DNA of 64,000 nucleotides. It comes from Patulibacter americanus DSM 16676 (GTDB lineage: Bacteria > Actinomycetota > Thermoleophilia > Solirubrobacterales > Solirubrobacteraceae). Below, piece after piece: positions 12,819-21,307 of the stretch. A program made the translations under genes and the position numbers. Every line of letters begins with the position of its first letter. Position 1 is the stretch's first letter. Under the pieces are notes generated by a model. The model made no database searches and was not told the origin of the DNA. It saw nothing but the letters and a program-made list of their open reading frames with translations. The stretch spans positions 1 to 64,000 of the forward strand of contig NZ_ATUD01000008.1 in assembly GCF_000420025.1 (NCBI RefSeq), in the 5' to 3' direction.

Positions 12819-12992
12819 GCTGCTGACCCTCCGCTCCGGGACGGTGGTGGACGGATGCGCGCCGGTTGTGCCGCACCGCAGCACAGCGCCGCCCGCCGTC
12901 CCGCGGACCGGCGCCCCCGATCCCCCGCCCCCCGTCGTCCGCGGCCGCCTCTGCGTCCGCGTCCGGCACCCGTTCCCGGAGCCAGGCCCCAC

Positions 12993-13745
12993 ATGGACCG
13001 TTCCCCGCTTCAGCGTCTCGATCACGTCGTCTCCGGGGGTGCCGATCCGGGCGCGCCGCCCCGGGGGGAGGTCGGGACGACGGAGCGGTTGGTGGTGCAG
13101 GTCGGCGGGGCGAGCCCGACGACCACCATGGTCGTGGCCGTCCCGCGGCCCCGACGCCCGGGGACGGGCGAGCCGGCCGGACCGCGGCGGCTCTGCGTGC
13201 TCGCGAGCCGCATACCGCTCGTGTCCGAGGGCCTGCGGACGGTCCTCGACGGCCACGAGCTGCACCACGAGGACGCCTCGCGGCCCGGGCTCGCCCGCCG
13301 GCTGCCGGAGGAGGCGCTCGTCGTCGGAGTGCCGCTGGACGCGTCGGACCCGCTCGTCGAGGAGCTGTTCTCGCTGCCGCACCCCGAGCGCGTGCTGCTG
13401 CTCCTGGACGACGTCTCCCAGCGCCTGCTCGCCGGCCGGTTGGCCAGCAGCGGCATCGGGGCGCTCCCGCTGCACGCCTCGGCGCGCGCGATCACGGCGG
13501 CGCTGCGCACGGGCTGCCCGGCCGACGCGGCGGCGCCCGAGACGGAGCACGGGCTGACCCCGCGCGAGCAGGACGTCCTGGCCGAGCTGGCCGCCGGCCG
13601 GTCCAACGCCGAGGTCGCCGACGCCCTGTGGGTGTCGGAGAACACGGTCAAGACGCACGTGCGCAACATCTACCGGAAGCTCGGGGTCACGAGCAGGGCC
13701 GCCGCGGTCTCCGCCTACGTCCGCGTGGCGCCGACCGGGGACTGA
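12993..13745 (+). CDS. LuxR-type (GerE) regulator with receiver-like N-terminal domain
   Basis: 250 aa. The C-terminal domain (about 180-245) is a clear GerE helix-turn-helix: GLTPREQDVLAELAAGRSN, then EVADALWVSENTVKTHVRN and IYRKLGVTSRAAAV. The middle (about 65-165) resembles a response-regulator receiver (LCVLASRIPLVSEGLRTVL) but the phosphoacceptor Asp is not evident, so it may be an atypical receiver. ATG 12993 follows GGAG at 12978; an upstream extension to 12855 is Arg/Pro-rich and unlikely. Its 3' end overlaps the M16 peptidase gene by 31 bases head-on. By position it is the candidate regulator of the lanthipeptide cluster. Confidence 0.8.
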   Translation: MDRSPLQRLDHVVSGGADPGAPPRGEVGTTERLVVQVGGASPTTTMVVAVPRPRRPGTGEPAGPRRLCVLASRIPLVSEGLRTVLDGHELHHEDASRPGLARRLPEEALVVGVPLDASDPLVEELFSLPHPERVLLLLDDVSQRLLAGRLASSGIGALPLHASARAITAALRTGCPADAAAPETEHGLTPREQDVLAELAAGRSNAEVADALWVSENTVKTHVRNIYRKLGVTSRAAAVSAYVRVAPTGD

Positions 13746-15037
13746 GGCCCCCGGGACGCCGTCGGGGCAGGGCGCCGCGGCGCGGCGCGGGTCGTGGTGG
13801 ACGGGGTCGGGACCGCGGCGGGCGGGGTCGTGGTGGTCGGGACGGCGTGCAGCAGGAAGCGGCCCGCGGAGCGCATGGCGCCGGCGACCCGGGCGATGTC
13901 GTCCTCCGTCACCGACTCGAGGCCGGCGATCACCGCGTCCCGGTCGGGAGGCTCGCCCCACAGCAGTGCCTGGCGGGCGGCGAGCTGGGCGACCGCCGCC
14001 GGGGCGTCGAGGCTGAGGGTGGTTCGCCCGGCGAGGGCCCCGCGGACCCGGGCGAGCACGCGCGGGGGAGGCCCGTCGGCCGCGATCTCGCGCAGCGCCT
14101 CGTCGACTTCGTCGAGCAGGCGCTCCTGCACGCGCGCGCCGAGGTACGCGGACTGCAGCACGGCGACGTCGGCGTGGCAGGCCGCTCGGGCGCGGACGAC
14201 GCCGGCGGGCAGGCCGAGCCGGCGGGCGAGCACGGGGTCGGGGCCCGCGCCGAGCAGGTCGGCGAGCAGGGCGACGGCGCAGCGCGTGCGCAGGTCGAGG
14301 CGGCCGTCGAGGCGGTGGATGGTGCGCGCCTCGGCCGGCAGGCCGGGCAGCCGGCCCGTCCCCGTCGCCCCCCGCGGCGCGGGCAGCGCACCGGGCTCCC
14401 AGGCGCCCGTCGGCCGACCGGCGCCGCCGCCTGCGGGCGGGTCGTCGAACCCGTCGGTGTCGATCGTGTCGAGGACCTCGGCGGCGCCCGCGAGGACCAG
14501 CACCCGGGGGGCGGGCAGCCAGGTGCGGCGCCGGAACGCGTCGACCCGCTCCGGCGTCGCGGCGCGCAGCGCGTCGGGCCGCCCGAGGACGGGGCGGCCG
14601 AGGGGGTGCTCGCCGTAGGCGTGGGCGCCGGCGAGGCGCTCGGCCTCGAACGCGCGGGTGTCCCGGTAGCCGCCGAGCTCCTGCAGCACGACGGCGCGCT
14701 CCGCCCGCAGCGCGTCCGCCGTGACGGGCCCGGGCTGCATCGCCGTGAGCAGCAGCCGCGTGGCGCGCTCGGCGGCGTCCGCCCGGGCGTGGACGTGGAA
14801 GGCGACGGTCTCGAACGTCGTCTCGGCCCCGAGGTCGGCACCGAGGCGCTCGGCCTCGCGGGCCAACTCGCGGCCGGAGAGCCGGTCGTTCCCCCGTCGG
14901 CTGGTCAGGTGCTCGAGCAGGTGCGCGTAGCCGGCCTCGGCCGGCCGCTCGCCGCGGCTCCCGCCGCGGTGGGCGAGCAGGGCGACCACGCTGCGTGCGC
15001 CCGGGACGGGCACCCGGATGACGGTCGGCGCGTTCAC
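13715..15037 (-). CDS. M16-family zinc peptidase, candidate leader peptidase (LanP role)
   Basis: 440 aa, GTG start at 15037 overlapping the methyltransferase stop (GTGA). AGYAHLLEHLTS holds the inverted zinc motif H-x-x-E-H (His39, Glu42, His43) and the third ligand is probably Glu120 in ERAVVLQEL, so the enzyme looks active. The second half is the usual M16 repeat domain. M16B enzymes often work as pairs of active and inactive subunits, but only one is encoded here. As the third gene of a unit with an ABC exporter and a methyltransferase beside the precursor, it probably removes the precursor leader. The C-terminal 45 residues are Pro/Thr/Arg-rich. Confidence 0.82.
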   Translation of the reverse strand: MNAPTVIRVPVPGARSVVALLAHRGGSRGERPAEAGYAHLLEHLTSRRGNDRLSGRELAREAERLGADLGAETTFETVAFHVHARADAAERATRLLLTAMQPGPVTADALRAERAVVLQELGGYRDTRAFEAERLAGAHAYGEHPLGRPVLGRPDALRAATPERVDAFRRRTWLPAPRVLVLAGAAEVLDTIDTDGFDDPPAGGGAGRPTGAWEPGALPAPRGATGTGRLPGLPAEARTIHRLDGRLDLRTRCAVALLADLLGAGPDPVLARRLGLPAGVVRARAACHADVAVLQSAYLGARVQERLLDEVDEALREIAADGPPPRVLARVRGALAGRTTLSLDAPAAVAQLAARQALLWGEPPDRDAVIAGLESVTEDDIARVAGAMRSAGRFLLHAVPTTTTPPAAVPTPSTTTRAAPRRPAPTASRGPQSPVGATRT

Positions 15038-15834
15038 GGGCGACGGGCGACGAAGACGGCCTTGGGGTGGCGGAACTCGTCGAGGTCGTCGGCGAGGGTG
15101 AACGTCTGCAGGTCCATCCCGTGGGTCGCCACCAGCTCGAGGCCCGCGGCGGCGATCGCCTCGCCCATCGCCTCGGCGGTGTGGTGGCACTGCTCCTGGA
15201 CGGCGGTGACCCGGTCGTAGGCCCCGTCCTCGCGGCGGGTGAACGCCTCGAGGACCGCGCGGGCGAGCATGCCCGGCGCGACCTCCGGCGGCGGGGTGAG
15301 GCCGCGCCAGACCAGCAGGTCGTTCCCGTCCTCGACGGTCGAGCTCAGTGCCCAGACCGTCGCGAAGTTCAGGAGCGTGTTGCCGTCGAGGATCAGCAGT
15401 CCGCCGGGGGCGACGTTCGCCGCCAGGGAGCGCAGCGCGGCGCGCAGGTCGTCGGGCTCGTGCAGGAAGTTCAGGACGTCGTTGACCGCGAGGACGAGCT
15501 CGTGCTCGCCGAGCGGCTCGACGGTCCGGACGTCGGCGTGCACGAGCCGCACGTCGTCGCCGACGCGCTCGCGGGCCCGGGCGAGCATCCCGCTCGAGAG
15601 GTCGAACCCGCTCACCGCGAAGCCGCGCTCCATCAGGGGCACGAGCTCGAGGCCGCTGCCGCACCCGGCGTCGAGCAGCCGCGCGGGCGGCTGCACGCCG
15701 TGCCGGGCGGCGAGGTCCACGATCGCGGTCAGCCAGGCGTCGTAGTCCACGTGCGCCATGAAGGCGTCGTAGACGGGGGAGAGCTGGTCGTAGGCGTGCT
15801 CGACCGACTGCTGCTGCGGGGTCACGAGGCTCAC
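15034..15834 (-). CDS. SAM-dependent methyltransferase, candidate N-terminal dimethyltransferase of the lanthipeptide
   Basis: 266 aa, GTG start overlapping the ABC transporter stop. ARLLDAGCGSGLELVPLMERG is motif I, VSGFDLSSGMLARARERV motif II, and VLAVNDVLNFLHEPDDLRAAL plus VAPGGLLILDGNT the later motifs. The first 30 residues (AYDQLSPVYDAFMAHVDYDAW) are typical of small-molecule methyltransferases of the ubiE type. In known class V clusters (lexapeptide, cacaoidin) a methyltransferase dimethylates the peptide N-terminus, and that role is inferred here from the neighbours. Other methylation targets are possible. Confidence 0.8.
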   Translation of the reverse strand: MSLVTPQQQSVEHAYDQLSPVYDAFMAHVDYDAWLTAIVDLAARHGVQPPARLLDAGCGSGLELVPLMERGFAVSGFDLSSGMLARARERVGDDVRLVHADVRTVEPLGEHELVLAVNDVLNFLHEPDDLRAALRSLAANVAPGGLLILDGNTLLNFATVWALSSTVEDGNDLLVWRGLTPPPEVAPGMLARAVLEAFTRREDGAYDRVTAVQEQCHHTAEAMGEAIAAAGLELVATHGMDLQTFTLADDLDEFRHPKAVFVARRP

Positions 15835-17642
15835 GGAGCCACCTCCATCAGGGGTTGGTCGCCGCCGCGGAGCTCCTGACCGCGGACGAGGCGGGCGTAC
15901 GTCGGGCAGTCCGACACGAGGGCGCCGTGCCGGCCGGTGCCGACGACTTCGCCGTGCTCCAGCACGACGAGGCAGTCGGCGTCCTGCACCGTGGCCAGCC
16001 GGTGGGCGACGACCACGACGGCGCGGGTGGCGGCGAGGCGGGTGACGGCGCGCCGCACCGCCTCGTCGTTCTCCGTGTCGAGCTGCGACGTCGGCTCGTC
16101 CAGCAGGACGAGCCGGGCGTCGGAGAGGAGGGCGCGGGCGAGCGCGAGGCGCTGGCGCTCCCCGCCGGAGAGGTCGGTGCGCCCGCCGAGCTCGGCGTCG
16201 AGGCCGCCGGGCAGCGCGTCCACGGTGCGCAGCAGCTCGACCTCGGCCAGCACGGAGCGCAGGGCGTCGTCGGACGGCGTGCGCCCCTCGAGCCCGAGGG
16301 TGAGGTTCGCGCGGATCGTCCCGTCGAGCAGCGTCGCGGCCTGGTCGACGTAGGCGACGTGGCCGCGCAGCTCGGTCAGGGACCACTCGGCCGCGGGGCG
16401 CCCGCTCACGAGCAGTTCGCCGCGCGACGGGGTCTCGAACCGCTCGGCGAGCGCCAGGAGGGTCGACTTGCCGGCGCCGGAGGGTCCGACGACGGCGGTC
16501 AGGCCCGTCGCGGGGGCGCGCAGGCTGACGCCGCGCAGCACGGGGGTGTCGGGCTCGTAGGCGAAGTCGACGTCGCGCAGCTCGAGCGCGGGGGCGGCCG
16601 GGTCCAGCGCGGGGCGGGCGCCGGTGCCTGCGGGCGGCGTGGCGCCCTGGGTCTCCGTCTCCAGCTCGAGCAGCTCGTTCAGCCGGCGACGGGCACCGAG
16701 ACCCGCCTGCAGGCCGCCGACGCCCATCGCGATCGCGGAGAACGGGGCGGAGAGCTGCAGCAGGTAGAGCAGGAACGCCGCGAAGTCGGCGGCGCTCAGC
16801 GATCCCGAGGCCAGCCGGGCCCCGCTGCCGACGACCACGCCGGCGACGGCGAGCTGCATCGCCAGGGTCATCACCGGGGTGATCGCGGACTGGCTGCGCG
16901 CGGCGGACATGCCAGCCCGCGCGGCGTCGCGCGACCACGTGGCGATCTCGCCCGCGACCGCGTCCTCTGCTCGCTGCGCCTTGACGACCCGGGAGGCGGT
17001 CAGGGCCCCCGTGAACGCCCCGGCGAGGCCACCGATGGCGGCCTGCTGCTCCTCCGCGCTGCGGCGCAGCTTCCGCACGACGACGACGTTGGCGACGACC
17101 GCGATCGCGAACGCGCCCAGGGTGATGAGCAGCAGGATCGGGTCCAGCAGCGCCATCACGATCAGGGCCAGCACGACGGTCAGGGCCGAGGCCGGAAGCT
17201 GGGCGACGCCGATCTCGACCACGCCGCGCAGGTGGGCCGCATCGGCCGTGACGCGGGCGACCAGATCGCCCGTGCCCTGCTCGCGTTGGCGCCGCAGCGG
17301 CAGGCGCAGGGCGTGGGAGACGAGCCGCTCGCGCAGCCCGCGGATCATGTCCTCGCCGGCCCGGGCGAGCAGCAGGCTCGCGGCCGCCGCGGCGCCGGCG
17401 CCGGCGAGGGTGAGCGCGGCCATCAGCGCGATCGGCCCCGCCAGACTGGCGTCGCCGCCGATGCGGGTGACGAGCTCGCGGACGACGAGCGGCATCGCGA
17501 TCGTCGCCAGGGACGACGCCATCGCCAGCGCGAAGGCCAGGGCGATGACGCCTCGGCGGCCGGTGGTGAGGGCACGCAGCACGCTCAGCGGCGTCGCGAA
17601 CGGGTCGCGCTGAGGGCCGGCGGTGGGGGCGCTCTCCGACAT
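15831..17642 (-). CDS. ABC exporter, fused membrane and ATPase domains (LanT role)
   Basis: 603 aa. About residues 20-315 form six membrane segments, starting VIALAFALAMASSLATIAMPLV. The ATPase domain follows with Walker A GPSGAGKSTLLALAERF, Q-loop YVDQAATLLDGTIR, signature [16 protein letters not shown], Walker B RLVLLDEPTSQLD and switch His VVVAHRLATV. It has no N-terminal C39 peptidase domain, so leader removal must be done elsewhere, fitting the M16 gene two places downstream. A GAGAGGG ribosome site lies 8 bases before the ATG. It heads the transporter-methyltransferase-peptidase unit and diverges from precursor gene 1 across 242 bases. Likely role: export of the modified peptide. Confidence 0.88.
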   Translation of the reverse strand: MSESAPTAGPQRDPFATPLSVLRALTTGRRGVIALAFALAMASSLATIAMPLVVRELVTRIGGDASLAGPIALMAALTLAGAGAAAAASLLLARAGEDMIRGLRERLVSHALRLPLRRQREQGTGDLVARVTADAAHLRGVVEIGVAQLPASALTVVLALIVMALLDPILLLITLGAFAIAVVANVVVVRKLRRSAEEQQAAIGGLAGAFTGALTASRVVKAQRAEDAVAGEIATWSRDAARAGMSAARSQSAITPVMTLAMQLAVAGVVVGSGARLASGSLSAADFAAFLLYLLQLSAPFSAIAMGVGGLQAGLGARRRLNELLELETETQGATPPAGTGARPALDPAAPALELRDVDFAYEPDTPVLRGVSLRAPATGLTAVVGPSGAGKSTLLALAERFETPSRGELLVSGRPAAEWSLTELRGHVAYVDQAATLLDGTIRANLTLGLEGRTPSDDALRSVLAEVELLRTVDALPGGLDAELGGRTDLSGGERQRLALARALLSDARLVLLDEPTSQLDTENDEAVRRAVTRLAATRAVVVVAHRLATVQDADCLVVLEHGEVVGTGRHGALVSDCPTYARLVRGQELRGGDQPLMEVAP

Positions 17643-17708
17643 GGCGCAGACCCTCTCACCGCCGCCGCGCCGGGTCTGCCGCCCAAAAGGGTGAAATCGC
17701 CGGTCGCC

Positions 17709-17756
17709 CCATCGCCCGTCAGGAGGAGGCCGCGAAATCGCCCCGACGGGCGATGG
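17709..17756. promoter_or_regulatory. 12-base inverted repeat in the gap before precursor gene 1
   Basis: CCATCGCCCGTC (17709-17720) and GACGGGCGATGG (17745-17756) are perfect reverse complements around a 24-base spacer and are followed by TTTTGC. GAAATCGCC occurs twice as a direct repeat at 17693-17701 and 17734-17742. The gap (17643-17884) separates the exporter gene from precursor gene 1. The element could be an operator between the two divergent units, or an attenuator hairpin in the precursor leader. Confidence 0.5.
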
Positions 17757-17884
17757 TTTTGCGGGCCGGGCTCGGCGCAGACTGCTGGCGACATCGAGGC
17801 GGGGCCAGCACCGACCGCACCGACTGTCGTCACCCAATCCCCCTGCGGGCCCCCGCCCGCCGCGAAACGCAGAGGAGCATTCCC

Positions 17885-18100
17885 ATGCACGCTGAGCACC
17901 GGTTCGACGATCTCCTGAGCGGCCTGACCGCCTACACGAGCGCCGAGGAGCTGACGAAGGACGTCGCCGCCGCGGACGGCTACGACGCCGCCGCCGTCAG
18001 CCCGGCCACCCCCGCGACCCCCTCGAGCTGGCCCTGCGTCCAGGCCTCGGCGAGCCTCGTCTCGTCGTCCATCACCGGCACCTGGGCCGTCGGCTGCTGA
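17885..18100 (+). CDS. lanA1: class V lanthipeptide precursor 1
   Basis: 71 aa, ATG after AGAGGAG. Residues 1-46 are an acidic leader with G32-Y33-D34 and S39-P40. The likely core, S47 to C71, starts SSWPC and ends GTWAVGC. It holds seven Ser, two Thr and two Cys (C51, C71). T66-x4-C71 has the spacing expected for a C-terminal aminovinyl-methylcysteine ring, and S47/S48 to C51 suits an N-terminal lanthionine, as I recall in cacaoidin-type lanthidins. Precursor 2 (21308-21526) shares the leader landmarks and both ring motifs. It is flanked by an exporter and by kinase/lyase genes. The cleavage site is inferred by comparing the two precursors. Confidence 0.88.
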   Translation: MHAEHRFDDLLSGLTAYTSAEELTKDVAAADGYDAAAVSPATPATPSSWPCVQASASLVSSSITGTWAVGC

Positions 18101-18128
18101 ACCGCTCGGTCACGGCGGCGGCGCTCAT

Positions 18129-19055
18129 TCACCCCTCTGGATGCAGGAGCGCCGCCGCGTGACCACGGACCTTCACGCTGTGCTCGCCGTACCGCGAGAT
18201 CCGCGCCTCGTCGGCGCTCCCGTCGCCGGGCTCGGCGACGTACCGCCGGAAGTCGGCGGCGTGCAGCAGCGGCCGGGCCGCGGCGACCGCCACGACGACC
18301 TCCGCCGCGCCGGCGTCCAGCGCGCCGTAGCCGCGCAGGAACGCCCCGGCGGCGCGCACGAGCCCCTCGCGGGCGGCCGGAACCTTGACCCCGACGACCT
18401 CGGCCATCTCGAGCAGCTCGCCCAGCAGCATCCCGACCTCTGCCGCCGGATCGACGGCGCCGGCGTGCCCGTCCACGAGCACGACGACCGCCCCGTCGGC
18501 CGCGCAGCGCACGTTCGCGACGGCGGGATCGCCCAGGCCCCAGGAGCGGGTCGGGCGGTCCAGAGCGGCGGCGAGCCCCTCTTGCACGGCGTTCCAGTGC
18601 GCCTCTCCGGCGTCGGCACGCCAGCGTTCCACGAGTCCTTCGGCACCCGTGCCGGGCACGCCGGCGACGACGTCGCGCAGGCGCTCCACGCGGGCCCGGG
18701 CGACGGGCGCGCCTTTCGGCGCGGTCGCCTCGTGGGCGGTCCGCAGCGCCACGCCGAGGCGACCGGTCAGCGCCTCGAGCGCGTCGGGGCGGCCGAGCAT
18801 CCCGGGGAGCACCCGGGCGAGCGCGGCGGCCGGCACGTCGCGGTGGACGGTGACCGTCCCCTCGACCTCGTCCGGCACGCGCAGGACGCCCGCGGCGCCC
18901 GCGAGCCCGTCGGGCAGCGCGACCCCGAGCGGCCCGGGCGGCGGCTCGTGCCAGTCGACGACCGCGTCGAAGCGGTCTCCCCGTCGCAGCAGCCGCGCGG
19001 TGCGGCGCCGCGACGCGTGGTCCTCGAGCACCTCGCCGTCCATCACGTCTTCCAT
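18129..19055 (-). CDS. degenerate APH-like protein X1 of the lanthipeptide cluster
   Basis: 308 aa. No standard family is obvious, but GLGDPAVANVR (Asp176, Asn181) and VVVLVDGHAG (Asp195) followed by EVGMLLGELLEM line up with the catalytic HGD-x4-N loop, the metal Asp and the following helix of aminoglycoside-phosphotransferase folds. The His before the catalytic Asp is Gly. The N-terminal SRRRTARLLRRGDRFDAVVDWHE would be the small lobe, without a clear ATP-binding Lys. It is a paralogue of the protein at 25851-26825. It could be a regulatory pseudokinase, a leader-binding subunit, or the third (LanX) component of a class V synthetase. The start codon is 22 bases from that of the kinase gene on the other strand. 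Confidence 0.75.
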   Translation of the reverse strand: MEDVMDGEVLEDHASRRRTARLLRRGDRFDAVVDWHEPPPGPLGVALPDGLAGAAGVLRVPDEVEGTVTVHRDVPAAALARVLPGMLGRPDALEALTGRLGVALRTAHEATAPKGAPVARARVERLRDVVAGVPGTGAEGLVERWRADAGEAHWNAVQEGLAAALDRPTRSWGLGDPAVANVRCAADGAVVVLVDGHAGAVDPAAEVGMLLGELLEMAEVVGVKVPAAREGLVRAAGAFLRGYGALDAGAAEVVVAVAAARPLLHAADFRRYVAEPGDGSADEARISRYGEHSVKVRGHAAALLHPEG

Positions 19056-19077
19056 CTTCACCCCTAAGGAGCGCCTG
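19056..19077. promoter_or_regulatory. 22-base gap carrying ribosome sites for two opposite genes
   Basis: On the plus strand AAGGAG (19066-19071) serves the kinase ATG at 19078. On the minus strand AGGGG followed by TGAAG serves the X1 ATG at 19055. The gap is too short for two promoters, so each transcript must begin inside the other gene, giving antisense overlap. Confidence 0.6.
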
Positions 19078-20274
19078 ATGCATCCCGAACAGCCCCTCCA
19101 GGAGTCCGTGGCCCCCGAGCCGCTGCACCCCGGGCACCCCGTGCAGCTCGCCCTGGTCGACCTGGGCCTCGGCGGCCTGACCGACGACGGGCTCGAGTCG
19201 CGCCACGGCCGCAACGCCAACTGGCTCGGCTCCACGCCCGCCGGCCGGCGGCTGTTCGTCAAGCGCCTGAGCGGTCCCGGCGGCGCGGAGCGCCTGCGGC
19301 GCGAGTCCGCGTTCGCCGCGCTGCTGGACCGCGTCGGCCCCGTGGAGTTGCCGGTCCCGGACCTCGTGGGCGTCGACGCGGAGCGGCTGATCACGGTCTC
19401 CGCCGCCGTGGGGGACACCCATACCGTCGCGCACGACCTCGCCGCCTGGCAGGTCGAGCCCGCGCTGTTCTCCCGCCTGGGCCGGATCCTCGCGACGCTC
19501 CACGCGCTGCCCGTCCACGAGGCCGAGGCCGCGGGCCTGCGGCCCGAGCCGGTGATCGAGCCGGACGTCCGGCACTTCGGCGCGATCCCGTTCGATCTCG
19601 CCGCCGGCATGTCCGCCGGGATGCTCGACTTCTACCGCCTGCTCCAGCACGACGCCGAGATCGTCGCCCCCTTCACCCGCCTGCACGAGGTCGGCCCGTA
19701 CGGCCCGGCCGTCGTCCACGCCGACATGCGCGTGGACCAGGTCCTGATCGGCCCGGACGGAGGACTGACCGTCGTGGACTGGGAGGAGTGCCGGATCGGT
19801 GACCCCGCCCGCGACCTCGGCGCCCTGGTCGGCGACGTCCTCTACGCCACGATGGTGAGCCTGCGCCGCGACGACGAGGCGACGGGCACCGATCTCGAGC
19901 AGGTCACCGCCCAGGCCGCCCGGCGCCTGCGGGACGACGGCCTGCCCCTCGTCCACGCGCTGCACGAGGGCTACCTCGACGCCGGTGGCCGCCGCGGCCC
20001 GGAGTTCGCCGAGCAGACGATGCGCGCCGCCGGCTGGCAGCTCTTCGACCGCGCGCTGGCCCGCGCCCAGTCCCACATCGCCTTCGCCACCCGCGACCGC
20101 GCCGCCGCCGGCATCGGCCGCCGCATGCTGCTCGACCCCGCCGCCGCGGCCAGCGCGCTCGGGTGGGTCGCCGAAGACCGGGCGACCGTCCCGGATGCGG
20201 CGCCTGACCCCGCGCCCACCGGCGACCCCGCCGAATCCGCCACCGCCGAACCCGCCCTGGAGGTCGTCCGATGA
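19078..20274 (+). CDS. lanK: class V lanthipeptide synthetase kinase subunit (APH fold)
   Basis: 398 aa, ATG 7 bases after AAGGAG. Lys62 (RRLFVKRL) is the probable ATP-binding lysine. VVHADMRVDQVL (His214, Asp216) is the catalytic loop with Gln221 where Asn is usual, and VVDWEECRIGDPARDLG (Asp234) is the metal site and activation helix. By sequence alone it would be called an aminoglycoside phosphotransferase. Beside a HopA1-family gene and two lanthipeptide precursors it is the LanK-type kinase, which phosphorylates core Ser and Thr before elimination. The C-terminal 45 residues are Ala/Pro-rich. It overlaps the next gene by ATGA. Confidence 0.85.
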   Translation: MHPEQPLQESVAPEPLHPGHPVQLALVDLGLGGLTDDGLESRHGRNANWLGSTPAGRRLFVKRLSGPGGAERLRRESAFAALLDRVGPVELPVPDLVGVDAERLITVSAAVGDTHTVAHDLAAWQVEPALFSRLGRILATLHALPVHEAEAAGLRPEPVIEPDVRHFGAIPFDLAAGMSAGMLDFYRLLQHDAEIVAPFTRLHEVGPYGPAVVHADMRVDQVLIGPDGGLTVVDWEECRIGDPARDLGALVGDVLYATMVSLRRDDEATGTDLEQVTAQAARRLRDDGLPLVHALHEGYLDAGGRRGPEFAEQTMRAAGWQLFDRALARAQSHIAFATRDRAAAGIGRRMLLDPAAAASALGWVAEDRATVPDAAPDPAPTGDPAESATAEPALEVVR

Positions 20275-21239
20275 CCACGCTGTCCGCCCCGCTCGCCCGG
20301 CTGCTCGACGCCGCGGAGCTCGACGAGGACGAGCTGCGCCTGCCGCTCCTGGAGGAGCCGCTCGACACGACGCTGCCGCAGGAGCAGCTCGAGGCCCGCC
20401 TGGCCGATCACCTCTACCGCCGCTGGCACGCCGGCATGCGCTCCCCCGACGGGCTGCGCGTCGCGCCGCGCGACACGAACGGCGACGGCCTGCTCGGCCC
20501 GCTCGTGCAGGAGCGCAGCCGCCAGCTGTGCCTCACGGACGGCTGGACGATCGACCACAGCGACGAGGACGGCGTCGTCGCGCACCGCGCCGACGGCCTG
20601 CGCCTGCGGTTCCCGCCGAAGGCCGCGCCCGACGCGTCTCCCGGCGACGTCGTGACCCTGCCGATGCCGTCCGTGCGACCCCTGCTCTCGCCCGGGTTCT
20701 GCATCTTCGACGGCATCCGCGGCTGGGCCGACGCGCCGAAGGGCACCATGCGGCTCTACGCCCACCTGCGGGCCGAGGACGGGTCGGACGCCCTGCGCGC
20801 CGTCATCGCCTCGCTCGACGGCCTGGGCGCGCGGTTCCGCGTCAAGGGCCTGGCCGCCTCGCGGTCCTACCCGCGCTACGACGCGCTCGTCCTCTACCTG
20901 GCCCACGACGCCGTCGAGGCGCTCGCCGCCGGCGTCGAGACGCTCACCCCGCTCGTCGACCCGACCGGCAGCTCGCCGCTGGCGGCGCCGCTGGCCCCGG
21001 GCGTCGGCTTCTCCTGGGAGCCCCTGGAGCAGGTCTGGCCGCAGCGCAGCTTCGGCCAGCACCGCGCCGGGCTGCTCGCCGCGGCGATCGCCGAGTGGAC
21101 CGCCGCGGGCGGCCTGCTCGACCTGCCGGACCTGGCCGCCGACCACCTCGCGCGCGCCGGCGTCGACCCGGAGCGGCCGTGGCGCGAGTTCGCCTCGCCC
21201 GCCGACCCGGTCCTCCCGGCCCCTGCCATCGCCGCCTGA
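20271..21239 (+). CDS. lanY: class V lanthipeptide lyase/cyclase subunit (HopA1 family)
   Basis: 322 aa, ATG overlapping the kinase stop (ATGA). The block LAPGVGFSWEP...SFGQHRAGLLAAAI near residues 238-272 is the signature by which actinobacterial HopA1-family proteins are recognised. GMRSPDGLRV, YAHLRAEDG and YPRYDALVLYL are further family stretches. In class V lanthipeptide systems the HopA1-like LanY removes phosphate from phospho-Ser/Thr to give Dha/Dhb and may help cyclise. It is followed after 68 bases by the second precursor gene, so kinase, lyase and precursor 2 form one transcription unit. It has no resemblance to LanM/LanB lyases. Confidence 0.85.
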   Translation: MTTLSAPLARLLDAAELDEDELRLPLLEEPLDTTLPQEQLEARLADHLYRRWHAGMRSPDGLRVAPRDTNGDGLLGPLVQERSRQLCLTDGWTIDHSDEDGVVAHRADGLRLRFPPKAAPDASPGDVVTLPMPSVRPLLSPGFCIFDGIRGWADAPKGTMRLYAHLRAEDGSDALRAVIASLDGLGARFRVKGLAASRSYPRYDALVLYLAHDAVEALAAGVETLTPLVDPTGSSPLAAPLAPGVGFSWEPLEQVWPQRSFGQHRAGLLAAAIAEWTAAGGLLDLPDLAADHLARAGVDPERPWREFASPADPVLPAPAIAA

Positions 21240-21307
21240 GCGACCGGCACCCCCCCAACTTCACCCGAAACACGATCCCCCAACCCCACCCCCGAAGGGA
21301 CACCACC

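Noticed and set aside
18141..19067. A 308-codon plus-strand frame opposite X1
   Set aside because: The minus-strand frame is the real gene because it is clearly similar to X2; the plus-strand one has no relative.
19078..20274. Aminoglycoside resistance phosphotransferase
   Set aside because: The APH-fold motifs are present, but the gene overlaps a HopA1-family gene and is flanked by two lanthipeptide precursors, which is the setting of a LanK kinase.
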